Assembly (NCBI GenBank): GCA_035610365.1
Contig: CM069432.1
Location: 4,278,001 to 4,342,000 of the forward strand
Length of the DNA stretch: 64,000 nt
Source of the DNA: Aquatica leii
Lineage: Eukaryota; Arthropoda; Insecta; Coleoptera; Lampyridae
Direction of reading: 5' to 3'
The translations under genes were made by a program, and so were the position numbers. The notes beneath the pieces were generated by a model that worked only from the letters and a program-made list of their open reading frames with translations, did not search any database and had not been told where the DNA came from. Positions 33,393 through 44,599 of the stretch are shown here, in pieces. Every line of letters begins with the position of its first letter. Position 1 is the first letter of the stretch.

Positions 33393-34479
33393 TTACTACG
33401 TAACCTCTATACCTATGAGGTAAATATACCTACAACTTGGGGTGACCCGAGCTAGTCAGTGAAAAAGGGCACAAAAGACAAATAACACGAAAAGAAAACG
33501 AATTTGGGGCGCCACTCAGTTTAAACGAAATGACCCAATCTGTGGCGAGTAATGCCACACTGAGAAATCTTTTAGTTGGTACAGCAGCTACGTCACTACT
33601 TACTTTTCCAATACATAATTAAAATCACAAATCCCCATAATAGTGTGATAACGAAACTGAAATAATAACTATATACAAAAACAATAGCAAATACGGTTGT
33701 ACACCTTAAAATTATACTGAGTTAATAACATTATTTACACATTTATTCATTCTCGAACTCATGCCTAATTTATATTTACAATTTAAAAAAAAACGTTTTT
33801 GCTTTGCTACGAGCACATTAAATTATAGCTTCTGATTACAAATTAAGTTTAGTGAAATTTTCTCTTTTTTTTTGTTTCAATTTTTCTTATTAACAAAGTA
33901 CGCAAGCTGTAAGTTCCTTCTGCCAGCGTGGTTCCTATAAAACAAATAGAAAATTTAACAATCCTCCAAACAAAAAAACTGAAGGTATCAAATCTTTCAG
34001 TTTTTGATTATCCAGTTATGCAGAAATATTCTCCAACCCAATACGAAACAATCTTCTTTTTCTTATTATATTTTATACAGTAAATTGATGATTGCAAATA
34101 GTGATAAACGAAACAAGGGACCACTAATTTCTTGCAAACCACACTCCGTCTACAAACTTTGAACATGAATCATTTTCCAACCTTAAGAACAACGAACAAA
34201 TTTGCTAAATTTATCCTTAGGCCACTAATTCGAAGTTCTTTATTAGAGGGATCGCTAATACACTTAATTAAGTGTTATTTCAATTAACCATTCCAGCAGC
34301 CTGCTAAGAACTCGGTTAAAAATAGAAAAAAGGAACAAAAATTGTATTGCGCTTGCAACGACACGTTTTAGAATAATCGCCAATTCCATTCGAAACTGTC
34401 TGCGTCCTATCGCTTAAGCGCCTGAAGGTCTTAATATCGCAACAAACAATTTAATAGGTTATGTATTTTATTGAAAATA
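33393..34479. other. Unassigned 1.1 kb between macrodomain and CCCH fragment
   Basis: No coding frame is supported. A TGGCGCC string at 33493-33499 (minus) resembles a primer-binding site, and TATAGGGTGGTCCCGTT at 34493-34509 resembles a DNA-transposon terminus, so this may be a nested insertion, but no partner end was found. Confidence 0.4.
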
Positions 34480-34880
34480 TGTATATATATATATAGGGTG
34501 GTCCCGTTACAAGTTGGACGCCTGTTTCTCGGAAGACGACTTCCAACATGTCTCGAACTGTCCTACAATTTAGCTGATCTAAGCCACAACCAAGCTTGGG
34601 TACTGCCAATTTTTTAACATGGTAGAACTCCATTTCTTTCTTAAAATTCCTTAATGTTCGCCAGAGATAGAAGGTGAAGCGTCTGTCACCACGTAGTTTT
34701 AAACCTTTTCCGACTGCCTGTTGCTGTCTTCGTAGTTCATCTAACTGGCCAAACTTCTTTTTAAACACGACTGCAACCCTTCTAGACATGTCAAGATCCT
34801 CGCTCACGCAATGTGCGATGGCGTAATCTTTTGTGTTTGGAACAGGTTTTGTGGTTCCTCGGTGATAACTTCAAATTTAG
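34480..34880 (-). pseudogene. OARD1/TARG1-type macrodomain downstream of Gypsy integrase
   Basis: Macrodomains of this class bind and hydrolyse ADP-ribose linkages. The minus strand reads FEVITEEPQNLF in one frame (about 34885), shifts, then DYAIAHCVSEDLDMSRRVAV, FKKKFGQLDEL, GDRRFTFYL and KLAVPKLGCGLDQL, closely following the OARD1 order. The GCGLD aspartate (equivalent to TARG1 D125) is present. The segment holding the TARG1 lysine K84 and the HKPTY block is deleted after FTFYL. The residue run at the normal position of GAGIA reads SRRVA, so the ligand loop is altered. It follows the integrase C-terminus by about 90 bp on the same strand. The frame ends in a short low-complexity TATA-derived tail. 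Family identity is strong; activity in this copy is unlikely. Confidence 0.8.
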
Positions 34881-34959
34881 TTTTCCAGAACCACCGTATA
34901 AGCTATCGAACTCCATTCTTTTGATTTGATTCCCGGTTCTGCTGCTTATTACTCTGGTT

Positions 34960-36200
34960 CGGACATGAACTTGTGTATTGTGGTTATCGCCAGCAAACGG
35001 GGCTAGACGATCGATGTGGACCATCTTTCGCTTGCCACTGGGTGGTTTTCATAATAGCCCTCCCATTGCGTTTGCAGCTTCGGCTACAAACTACGTCTTC
35101 TTTTGGGATTATACATTCACACCATGTTGCCAGGTTGAAACCCTCCATTTTGTGCCTTGACGTCATATCTAGTCTACATCCTGTCGCTGTCAATTTGTGT
35201 GTTTTTACGGACCTCTTTATGTACTTCGTCTAGCCTCTTGGTCAGCTTGCTGACGTAACCTTCTCCATCAACTTCTTCTTCTGGTCTTTGTCCAAATTGG
35301 AGGTCGCATGGCAGTCGTATTTCGTGACCGAGCATCACACAGGATGGTGTTTGGCCTGTGCTTTCGTGAACGGATGAATGGTATGCCATTAGGAAAAGAT
35401 GCAAGTACTGACCCTAGTTTCTTTGATGTTCGGACACTACTTTGGCTAAGTATTTTCCCATTGTTTGATTCATCCGCTTAACCATGCCATCAGATTGAGG
35501 ATGAAGAGGCGTCGTCCTAATTTTCATAATTCCCAACAGTCGGCAAACTTGTTGAAACAGCCCAGACTTCTGAATTCCAACGGAACTCTAAACCGGCAGA
35601 AAAACTCTTTTACTAATACTAACTCCGTCCATTTCGTGAAGTAATCCATCGCCACTAGGATGTATTTATTTCCCGAATCGGATTCTGAGATCGGCCCTGC
35701 GACGTCAATCGCTGCTTTTTCCAAAGGGCTTCCTACATTGTATTGCTTAATGGGTGCTTTGCGCTTTCTCGCTGGACCAATTTCTGCGGCGCAGACCGTG
35801 CACTTACGGCACCATTCCATGACGTCCTCTTTGCAGTTCATCCAGTAAAAATGTTCTCGCACTTTACCCAATGTTTTCTGAACGCCAAAGTGCCCTCCTG
35901 ATGTCTCATCGTGGCGATGCTTCAACACTTCTGACACCCGGCTCTTTGGCACTACCAACTGTAGTCTGTTTCCCGTGCCCTCAACACTTTCTAGAAATCG
36001 CTTAAGTAGACCGTCTTGTACTACCAAAGAGTCCTACTGAGCTCAGTACGCTTTGTTGTTTCTGCGCAAAGCACTTACTTCTTCCCAGGTTGGTCGTCGG
36101 CCATTTTCTTTCCATTTCAGAACTAGTTTAATTTCAGGATCGTTTTCTTGTTCGCGACGCAACTGCTCAGGTTCCCACTCTTCAGCCACCATAGCAGTTC
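34960..36200 (-). pseudogene. Gypsy-type pol: integrase region
   Basis: The minus strand reads a linker (WEEVSALRRNNKAY, then two stops near 36038), DGLLKRFLES, VPKSRVSEVL, then the integrase zinc domain with HRHDETSGGHFG and CRKCTVC (HHCC). The core holds AIDVAGPISESDSGNKYILV (first catalytic Asp) and DYFTKW. A frameshift near 35600 destroys the FRSDQG block. Further pieces follow: HPQSDGM-like at 35500, YHSSVHESTGQTPS and MLGHEIRLPCDLQFG (35404-35174), and a C-terminal WEGYYE...HIDRLAPFAG (35024-34960). Wording of these blocks fits the 412/Mdg1-like Gypsy branch. Reverse transcriptase, RNase H and gag are not seen upstream, so the element is 5' truncated. It integrates cDNA copies when intact. 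Confidence 0.85.
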
Positions 36201-37782
36201 TCCGAACGTCCTCGGAGGACTACCGATCGCAAAGAATGTCGCTGAAGAGTTTTGGTCACAAGAGACAGATTTTCAACAACTTGATCAATTGCAAATAATT
36301 GGATGAGAGGTATAGGACTCAGAATGTCAATGTCATCTGTTTATCGCCGGATAAGATTGTTACAAGCTTTAGGTTTTACGAACCTTGCACGGCCAACTCA
36401 TATAGTCGGAAGTAGGGGAGGTTCATAGGAAGTATGCTTAAGGGCGCCAGAGCTGATCTAAGATAACACTTCTGCCTCGCTCACGACAGACGGTCCAAAC
36501 TTGTAACACAATTGGAGGTTCGTAATCTTTATTACTCTGATGGTCGAGTAGCCAAAGTTTGTTATTAGATAACGACGATCAAAAGAGAAAGGTATGTTGC
36601 CATAAAAGAAAGAGTAACCATGATAACAACTTTAATTTAGAATCGTCGATGATTATTACAGATATATCGAATTTTCAGTACAGGAATGCCAGTAGTATCG
36701 GCAACACACAATACATAAGTAAGTTACGTTGAAATGAACAGCGAAGAATAGTTTGTAGTAAATATTGTTTGTACACAGTATGCGAAACACACAAAGTAAT
36801 TAATAATACGACATTACTGATAATAAAACAGTGATAATAATTACTGAATTAATACTAAACTTTCGTAATAATTATTGGTTGTACACAGCATGCGAAAAAT
36901 ACAAAATAACTAATGATACTACCTTAATGGTAATAAAGCAATGTTAGCAATTACGGAATTAACATTAGCTACATTTCGTGAGCGACCTTACTGACAGCAA
37001 ACAAATAAATAAATCAACTTACCCACAATACAGTAACTCCTACTTGGTCGAAGAAAGCGCTTTCCCCGGCAAGTGAGCCTGAAATCAATTTGAGTCGCAA
37101 ATCGTGTCAAACCAATGCCTCACGAAATCAAGATCTACAAAAATGGTTACTTATTGTTAAAGAAAGTACATATAATATAATCCGGTTGTCGAATGCTGTT
37201 GTACACCTTCGATGACAGTTGGTTTCGCAGGTGTTTGCCGCATGAGTTAAATCTCACAGAAATGTGATTGTCTTCGGTTTATTTAGTTTTAACCGTAGGC
37301 CTTATACATAGTTATAATCGTCCCATGAAAGTATTTGTCGATATTAATCCCTCATAATTCGGTATCGAATAGCAACATGTGCCAGATCGTGGTGGAACGG
37401 CCGGTGACGACTCGAATACTTTACGATCGTAATGAAATTATAATTTTCCCTTGCAGATTTTAAATTACGACAAGAATACCCATATTTAGGAGGTAGCACA
37501 TGGCGCCTACGAAAAGACATAAAAATTACCTTTAATCAAAGAAAGAACAAAAGCCACTTACCCTGCGTGGATTAAATTAGTTAATTAAGAAGACTTCTAT
37601 TACCCATTGTGTCCCAACACGTGGATGTTTTGAGAAAACGATTTTTAATTCACGCAGACATAGGTTATAGCATGAACGATGTTAAAGTCAAAATGCCCGT
37701 ATCTCACCGGATATCGTCTACTCAATACGAAGAGACCAACGAGCCCGATAGATGGCGTCGAGTAATTTTTAATTAAACCAAT
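36201..37782. other. No recognisable gene
   Basis: No supported frame. The sequence just beyond the Gypsy linker does not continue as pol, so the truncation point is near 36250. Confidence 0.55.
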
Positions 37783-38653
37783 ATACAGGGTAGTGCATTA
37801 TTTAAATGTATGCACGTAACAAGATCTTATGGGTTGCGTTCATATCGTCCATTTTTATGTCTTCCCCTTACACCATTTCACCACGTCTACGCAGACTAGA
37901 GTGGACCAACGGAAGGGTTAATTGGCTGCAAGAATCGCATCAAAGTGTGTTTAGTGACGAGTCCCGATTTTGTTTGTGGGCTCACGATGGTCGTAGGAGG
38001 GTTAGACGGATGCGTTGAGAACGTAAAAATTCAACATTTTTTGTGGAACTCAACACAGCCCTCACTCAAGGCGTTATGATATGGGGTGCAATATGTTATG
38101 GTAGCAGATCACTCTTGGTTTTTATTGACGGCAACCTAAACGCAGCTAGTTACATTGCTGATGTGCTACAACCAGTTGAGCTTCTATATCTTCAGGGGCT
38201 GCAAAATCCCATTTCTCAGCAGGATAATGCGCGCCCTCATACGGCAAGAGTTACAACACGGTTTTTGGAAGAAGCTAACATTGCCGTCTTCCCATGGCCT
38301 GCTCGGTCGCCTGATTTGTCGCCCTTTGAACATGTATGGGATATGATTGGTAGGCGACTGGTTAATTTACCACACCCTTCAGATAACTTACACGATCTCC
38401 AGCTACTGATTCAAGAAGCTTGGGACGATATACCACAAGCAGCGATAGATCACTTGATTGATAGCATGCTAAGACGTCTGAATGAGTGCATTACAAATAG
38501 TGGCGGAGTAACTCAATATTGAAAAAACTTTTAAACTTTTGTTCTTTTGTTTTTAAATTTTAATCATCCCTTTGTTTCCTGAAAATTTCAATAAAATCGT
38601 TCAACAATTTCTAGGTGTTGCAATGTTTCTGGAAGTCGGTATGTATTACCCTA
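37783..38653 (+). mobile_element. Tc1-type transposon, internally reduced
   Basis: The left end ACAGGGTAGTGCATTATT (37783) and right end AATACATACC...ATTACCCT (to about 38653) are imperfect inverted matches next to TA dinucleotides. The transposase inside lacks its DNA-binding N-terminus, so this is a shortened copy of about 870 bp. Confidence 0.55.
37860..38522 (+). pseudogene. Tc1-type transposase, DD34E, N-terminus missing
   Basis: The frame reads RRLRRLEWTNGRVNW, VFSDESRFCLW (first D), one stop (TGA at about 38016), FFVELNTALTQGVMIWGAI, ISQQDNARPHTARV (second D) and WPARSPDLSPFEHVWD (E), with 34 residues between the second D and the E. The C-terminus RRLNECITNSGGVTQY is complete, ending at 38522. 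The last 159 codons are intact and unusually well preserved compared with neighbouring relics. The helix-turn-helix domains are absent. Confidence 0.88.
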
Positions 38654-39847
38654 ATTTTAAAACTAAGATAGGCTCGTAAAAAGCTGTGTCTACATTTAAC
38701 CTGATCAAATTTTGAGTATTACCACTGAAGAACATCATTTCACGGATGCAACAATAGTTCAAACGGTTCTGGTTAAATAAGTAGAAAGAAGTTCTCAATT
38801 CTTTTGAATATATTTTATGTTTGCATATACGTCTTTATTATTTTGGCGTTTGCTGTTACCAATTTGTGCAACAAATTGTTTTATAAATGTTTCTGGTTAC
38901 AAATTGTCTCTTTTATGTACACTTGATAAAATCCCAATACGAACGCCAAAATGTACTGAATTAATTTAGACTTTGCATCATAATGATTCGTGCGATTTAA
39001 ATTTGACAGCTCTTAAAAATTATTGTCAAATCAATTTTTATTCTAACAGCACTGGCCGAAGCCAAAGACAGACGAGAATGAATTTTATTTAAAAAATCCC
39101 ATGATGCCATAGAGCGTTCACATTTGGTTTGCACCGGCTTGTCTAAAGTACGGCTAAATCTGAAAACCCAGCTTTTCAAACATTTTCTGTTGATACATTG
39201 TCTTTACATAAGCAATACTATTTTTGTAATTGCATTTGTCAATTTACATTTTTTTTTAAATTTAAGTAAATAAGAATATTATACTATTTAAAATAATTAA
39301 AAAAGCTCTTAGTTATCATGTGCAAAATTTCAGTTCGTATATTTAAATTTTTTTATTTGATGTGAGCTATATATTAAAATATATTTACTTAAAAAAATAA
39401 CTTGTTTTACATTAAATTATCAATATTTAGAGATCTCTTCGAACATTACCCAAATATGTATTTTGTTAGTTCAAATTCTTTTAATAAAAAAATAAACACA
39501 AGAACATATGCTGTTTTCTAACTAATATTATTAAACAAAATTTATAAAAAATTGATTTTGACATGTTAATATAAATTTATATAAAAAATCTTATTATATA
39601 AATGTTTACATTAGTTTAAAAATTGCTAGTTTTAGTACTAAAATCTGTTAAACTCAAGAATATGTTTATAAAAAATATTTAACATACGATGTTGTTGATA
39701 TTATTTATTTTTATTAAAAACCACTGTTTTGGGAATCGTAAGCTGCTTCTTCAATTTTGCATAATTTGAACTAATGTATGGAGAGACAAGTTTACACTGC
39801 TCAAATTAGTAAAATCACGAAAATTAAAAAATTATGTAATGTATATA
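38654..39847. other. A+T-rich, no recognisable gene
   Basis: No supported frame or repeat end between the Tc1 copy and the mariner TIR. Confidence 0.6.
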
Positions 39848-40228
39848 CAGTGTGTCCGAAAAGTATGGAATATATTATACAGGTCGATAAATATGCACTT
39901 TACACGAAAAAGTTGTAAATAAAAGTTGTTTATCGCTTAGTTATCAGCTGTTTACCAGTGACCGCGCCATCTGCCATAAGCTAGGAAAACACTCGCTGAC
40001 AACCGAAATAATAATGACGCAGTCACATGAGAAACAATTTCGTTCCCAATTACATTGTTTATTTACAAAAAAAATTGCATCTGATTCTGATTATTATACA
40101 ATCTGAATTAAATATTCACTTAAATGTGTGATAGTGTTGTGATCGAACTGCGCCTTTCACCAAATCGTAAGTAGAGGTTATATTTTATATCAAAGATGGA
40201 CAGTAAAAATATTATTTTTTTGCAATTA

Positions 40229-40461
40229 TCTATATATATATATAAAACTGACAGGCAAAATAAAAGGACTTATTATAATTCAAGTGGATTTCTAACAGAA
40301 GTGAGTGGTTATATCTTTTTTATTACATCTAACACGTGGACGTAATTATATTATTTATTTTGGATTAACCTCACTTTTAATGTAAGCAACGATTTTAACG
40401 GGGCCTTTTAAAGGTGAAGATGTCCTCTGTGCCACTGCGAAGCGTGGCAGGGTACAGCTAG
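40229..40461 (+). mobile_element. Non-autonomous Helitron (233 bp)
   Basis: 5' end TCTATATATATATATAAAAC, 3' end CTAG preceded by a hairpin (GTGCCACTGCGAAGCGTGGC) about 10 bp upstream. Flanking bases are A (40228) and T (40462), the Helitron insertion rule. No target duplication and no coding capacity. The sequence right of it continues the mariner 3' region exactly as in the first mariner copy (A, then TCTTTACAT). Confidence 0.85.
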
Positions 40462-40529
40462 TCTTTACATAAAATTGTTATAACAAAAAAATGTATTTCA
40501 ACTAAACTTACAATAAATGTTCAAAATGT

Positions 40530-41152
40530 AAACCATTCATAATTTGACAGTGGTAAATTCGATTTTTAAAACCATCGATTGCTTTTGAAATCATATCTCG
40601 AGTTATAGCTCTTATCTCAACTCTAATGCGATTTTTTAAATCTTCAACATTATCAGGTCTATTTAAATAAATTTTGCTTTTAATATAGCCCCAAAGAAAA
40701 AATCTAGTGGACTTAAATCCGGCGAGCGAGCAGGCTATTCTATCGTACCTCTTCTGCCTATCCATGTATTTTGAAAAGTATTATTAAGAAAGTGGCGGAC
40801 ATTAATTCCAAAATGTGGAGGTGCCCCGTCTTGTTGAAGCCATATTCTGTTATGAGATATATCTGGATCTACTTCAGGTGGAAATAACTCGGCCAAAGCA
40901 GGAACTAACTCAAATCTTAAGAAATCGAGATAAATATTCGCCGTTAAACTACCTTCAAAAAAATATGACCCCAAACTTTGACTTTCAATCATTCCTACCC
41001 AGACGTTGACTTTCTGCTGGTATTGGGTGTGTTCTTCTAGATACCAGTGAAGAATTTGTGAAGACCAGTAACGTGTGTTTTGTTTGTTAATTGTGCCGTT
41101 TAAACAAAACGTGGCCTCATCAGTAAAAAGGATATTTTTATGAAAATGTGCA
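40530..41152 (-). pseudogene. Mariner transposase, second copy
   Basis: From HFHKNILFTDEATF (first D, near 41140) through KVNVWVGMIESQ, WLQQDGAPPHFG (second D) and FQNTWIGRRGTIE, then a TGG to TAG stop at 40735-40737, and SPDLSPLDFFLWG-type sequence with a short indel near 40690 (LDFFFLWGY), ending FKNRIYHCQIM around 40530. It retains the two bases deleted in the first copy, which establishes the 41-residue spacing between the last two aspartates. The N-terminal 130 residues are absent. Upstream residues in the same frame belong to the neighbouring relic. Confidence 0.82.
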
Positions 41153-41540
41153 ACTTTTACTTTTATTTGACTCAATAAGATTGAATTTACTGTCATACGG
41201 TAGCACTTGCAATACAGTATAACCATTTCATCCGTACTTTGGCATGATGGCAGTTTCTCTAACAAGTTGCAGAAGTTCACCTTTTACCATATCTGATAGA
41301 TTAATAATCGACTTGCTTTCCAACCAAGTTTGTATGTCTGCTTTTTTGTTGAATAATACCATGATAAGAAGCCTTGCAGTAACGATTGTTGCTATGTTTT
41401 ACTTACAGTATCACCAGGGCCACCCAGGTTTCATCCAAAGAATGCTGCTGTTTTTCTGCTTTGGTAAGATTGATTCATCACAGTCACAGAATTTTTGGTC
41501 AAGCCACATTGAATTTGTGAAAACCAGAAATACAGTTTAT
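41153..41540 (-). pseudogene. DDE-superfamily transposase fragment
   Basis: In shifting minus-strand frames I read KKADIQTWLESKSI, DMVKGELLQLVRE and VLQVLPYDSKFNLIES, which follow the order of an IS630/Tc1-related insect family (tryptophan-rich link, KAELL helix, then RLPPYH.DLNPIE). The Glu of NPIE appears as NLIE. The fragment runs directly into the mariner transposase frame near 41152, giving an artificial chimeric open frame of 181 codons. Assignment rests on motif order only. Confidence 0.4.
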
Positions 41541-42050
41541 TAATTAAAATTACTTGTGGTTTTTGCAGTTACTCGATAACTTGGGTCTTAGCTCTATTGG
41601 GGTGTTCCTCGGTACTAAAATACTGACAGTGCGTTCCTTGTCATCAACTGAGCCGTAGCTTGATCGATAATTAAATAAATGGATAACTTAAAATAAAAAC
41701 AGCAGCTTTAACATTTAATTATTAATGACGCATTTCAGTACGCACCCAAATATACACAAATGTATACTTCACTAAACAAAAAACGGGACACCTTAATTAA
41801 TTTGAATGAAATAGTTACTGGTGTAAACTAGGTTTGTTAGCGAATGCAATCGGCAATCATTCGTGCCCGTTTGCAATAGTATTCAATAAATTTAAATTAG
41901 GCAAATAATAAACATTGACAATTATTTTATTATTTATTACATGTGAATTGTCTATGTGAATCACGGCGATCCCTAATTATTGTTAGTCGCTCAAATTTTT
42001 TTTACAACTTTCCGAAAGGATATAGCCGACGTTGAATTTTCGGGATGCCA
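41541..42050. other. No recognisable gene
   Basis: No supported feature. Confidence 0.5.
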
Positions 42051-42870
42051 GTTAAACGGACAGGCAAGATGGAATAAAAGTATCAAGCTGCTTTAAAAGA
42101 AATTCTTAGCGCGGATAATAAAAGAAGACGCTTGGAATTTGCAAGACGTTACGTCCATGAACCGCTAGATTTTTGGAATTGCGTTCTATTTAGTGACGAA
42201 GAAACTTTTAAAAGTTCAAATGGCGCATTTATAAAAGTGTTTCAACCTCCAAGAAATCGTTGTAAAGTTAATTACACAAGCTCCAAAAGTGTAGCGGACA
42301 CTTTCCACTTAATATACGCGGTTGGGTGAATTCCCATGGCCCAGGCGTTTTTTTTGTTGATTCAGGGCTGTCTTAATACAGAAGATTATGTAGGTATTTT
42401 AAGTAACGTTATGCAACCTTTTGTTCAAATTCTGTATCCGGAAAACGATTACACCTTTCAATAGATGAGCTTCTTTAATACCTAAAGTTATCTTAATTTC
42501 TCCACTAATACAATTAGCACGTCGAGCAATGATTCAACAGTTACTCAGAGTATAGGCTAGTTGTAGTCTTTTTAACTGTTACTATTAATTTTTTTAATTA
42601 TTTAACGATAATGCCCCTATACACACATACAGGTTGGTGCAAAACCAAACAGTAACCTAAACGTGTTACCGTGGCCAGCAAAAAGGCTTGATTTCAATAT
42701 AATAAAAAACGTTAGGAGTTAAGTTGTTTGTACCATCCGGAAACAACAGAGAAATCGCGAACAATTAATTGCCGCTATTGAAACTGCTTGGAAGACAATT
42801 AGTCATGATTACCTAGGTGTTGTCGCAGCATCAATGCCTAGACAACTACTCGTTATTAGTTATCGTTTGT
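42051..42870 (+). pseudogene. Tc1-type transposase, interrupted relic
   Basis: The frame reads RRLEFARRYVHEPLDFW, VLFSDEETFKSS (first D), a frameshift near 42330 (RGWVNSHGPGVFFVDSG), NTEDYVGILSNVMQPF and YPENDYTFQ, then about 170 bp of unrelated sequence. It resumes near 42660 with LNVLPWPAKRLDFNII (where SPDLNPIE is expected, so the Glu is lost) and ends about QLIAAIETAWKTI. Different from the other Tc1 copies in this window. Confidence 0.7.
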
Positions 42871-44599
42871 TTAATTCAAACAAAAACAAAGTAATGTTAT
42901 CACTTTACTAAAGTAACAATCCGGATGCATGCTACTACATAGAAAAAACGTCGCTTATAGTAATCATAACTTCGGTTTATGTTATCAATTTTCACAATAC
43001 GCATGTTTAGAGTGAAAAATGTTATCATTGTACTCTAAAAATAGTTGTTTTGCATATTTATCTGATTTTTGCAGTGTTATTTATTTATTTAAATAATTTG
43101 ACTGATTTACGAAACGGTACATTATTTCAGCATCTGTAAATACGTTATAATCGAGAATTAACTTGGAAAGCACGTGTCTTCTTATAATTACAAATTAAAT
43201 TAACGACGTCTTATGTGATAACGTTATTTTGTATTTATGTTTAGTGTCAGCAGATTTCTGAGAAGAAATGTGTAGTTCTTAGAACAGTGAATGAAGCATC
43301 ATAACGCTGTTTTTTTATTTCTTTTTATTAACCGTGTCAACAAACTGTTTAATGCTACAGATCCGTTGGCACAAAATGCTGCTTTGTTATTTTACGTTTT
43401 ATAAATTTTTTTTTGCTTTTGTTTCTTGCATTCACGCTTTGATTTCACTTTCTAAATTAACAACCAGTTAATCACTTACACTGAATTTTGGATATTGTTA
43501 TCATTTGGTTATTGTTATCAACAACTTCAAGTCCCAACGTGATTCTATTAAGCGGCGTGCACTGCATAGTTAAAAACGCATGCATTCGGCCAAAAATAAT
43601 ACCAGCATTGCCTACAATATACAAAACCTCAGATGTGTTTTTATTATGCAACAAACAGAAACATGTAGAATATTCGTGTTTATTGAGATAAAAGGACCAT
43701 TCTTAGCTAAACATGCCTGCCCACCCAAATTCATAAACCTCTTTAGTCATTTCTTTATTAATATATCTTTTATAATCTTTTATCAGCATGTGTATTCATT
43801 AACTTTAATCTAATTTATATTAAATTTGAATAGAAATTTTCTAAATTTGGTAGTTTATTTTATTGTTTTGTTCGCTCGAATACTATAAAAAAATACATAT
43901 AAATTAGAAACTGTACGTGCGATTATAAAATTGTATTCGATTAGGGGAATGATTATGTTTCTCACAATACCAGTTGTTTACGTAGACCGAATTTCATAAC
44001 ATAAGTGTTATCGTGCGTAGATATAATTTTCTTTTGAGGTTATTTTACATGTAATAAAAAAAACGTATGTCTTTTCCAAATCTTTGAAACTGTATCTTTA
44101 TAGATTACTGTAAGAGAATATACTGATCTGTAACTTAAAAATCTGTAATATCAATAAAAGCAGCGCCAAATATGTCAATTTTGCGTTTGCATCCAAAACT
44201 ACTAGCGTTTTGCATCCAAATTAATGTTTCCAATTTTAGCGCACTCATTGTCTAACTATAATGTATATAAACCAGACTATAATTCACGTGGATGAAGTCA
44301 TTTAAGTGAATAATAGCCATTCTACGCAAGTAGAAGACTATACTTTTTCTATGACTATGCGACTTATATAAGAGTTGTGCAGCAGTGAAATGATGATCAA
44401 TATCTTTCCTGAATATTATGTTTTATTTTATTTAACTACAAAAGCGACCATACATCACGCTTACATATTTTACAGTTTTTACTCAACCGCCTATCGGAAC
44501 ATGTAAGTCAATTAAAGACATTTTTACACTTATATTAACTAAAGGTTTGATTACACGAACTTAACACTACCCCTAATTCAAAGTATATACAGAAAAATA
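42871..44599. other. No recognisable gene
   Basis: Short open frames around 43470-43810 overlap on both strands and show no domain. Nothing else supported. Confidence 0.55.

Larger units (their letters stand above)
39848..41152 (-). mobile_element. Second DD41D mariner copy, truncated
   Basis: Left end CAGTGTGTCCGAAAAGTATG at 39848 next to TA matches the TIR at 6083 for about 105 bp (to 39952), then diverges into sequence not present in the first copy. Homology resumes at 40462 with the 3' untranslated region and transposase. The other TIR is missing: homology ends at 41152, where another DDE relic abuts. Confidence 0.85.

Noticed and set aside
33490..33504. TGGCGCC string resembling a retroviral primer-binding site on the minus strand
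   Set aside because: No LTR end (CA) directly precedes it, and it lies between the macrodomain and the 3' LTR, where a primer-binding site is not expected. It is probably chance or part of an unidentified insertion.
34973..35233. Plus-strand frames over the Gypsy integrase C-terminus
   Set aside because: Antisense to integrase motifs on the minus strand.
43470..43813. Overlapping short frames on both strands
   Set aside because: No domain, no repeat ends, and composition typical of chance frames.
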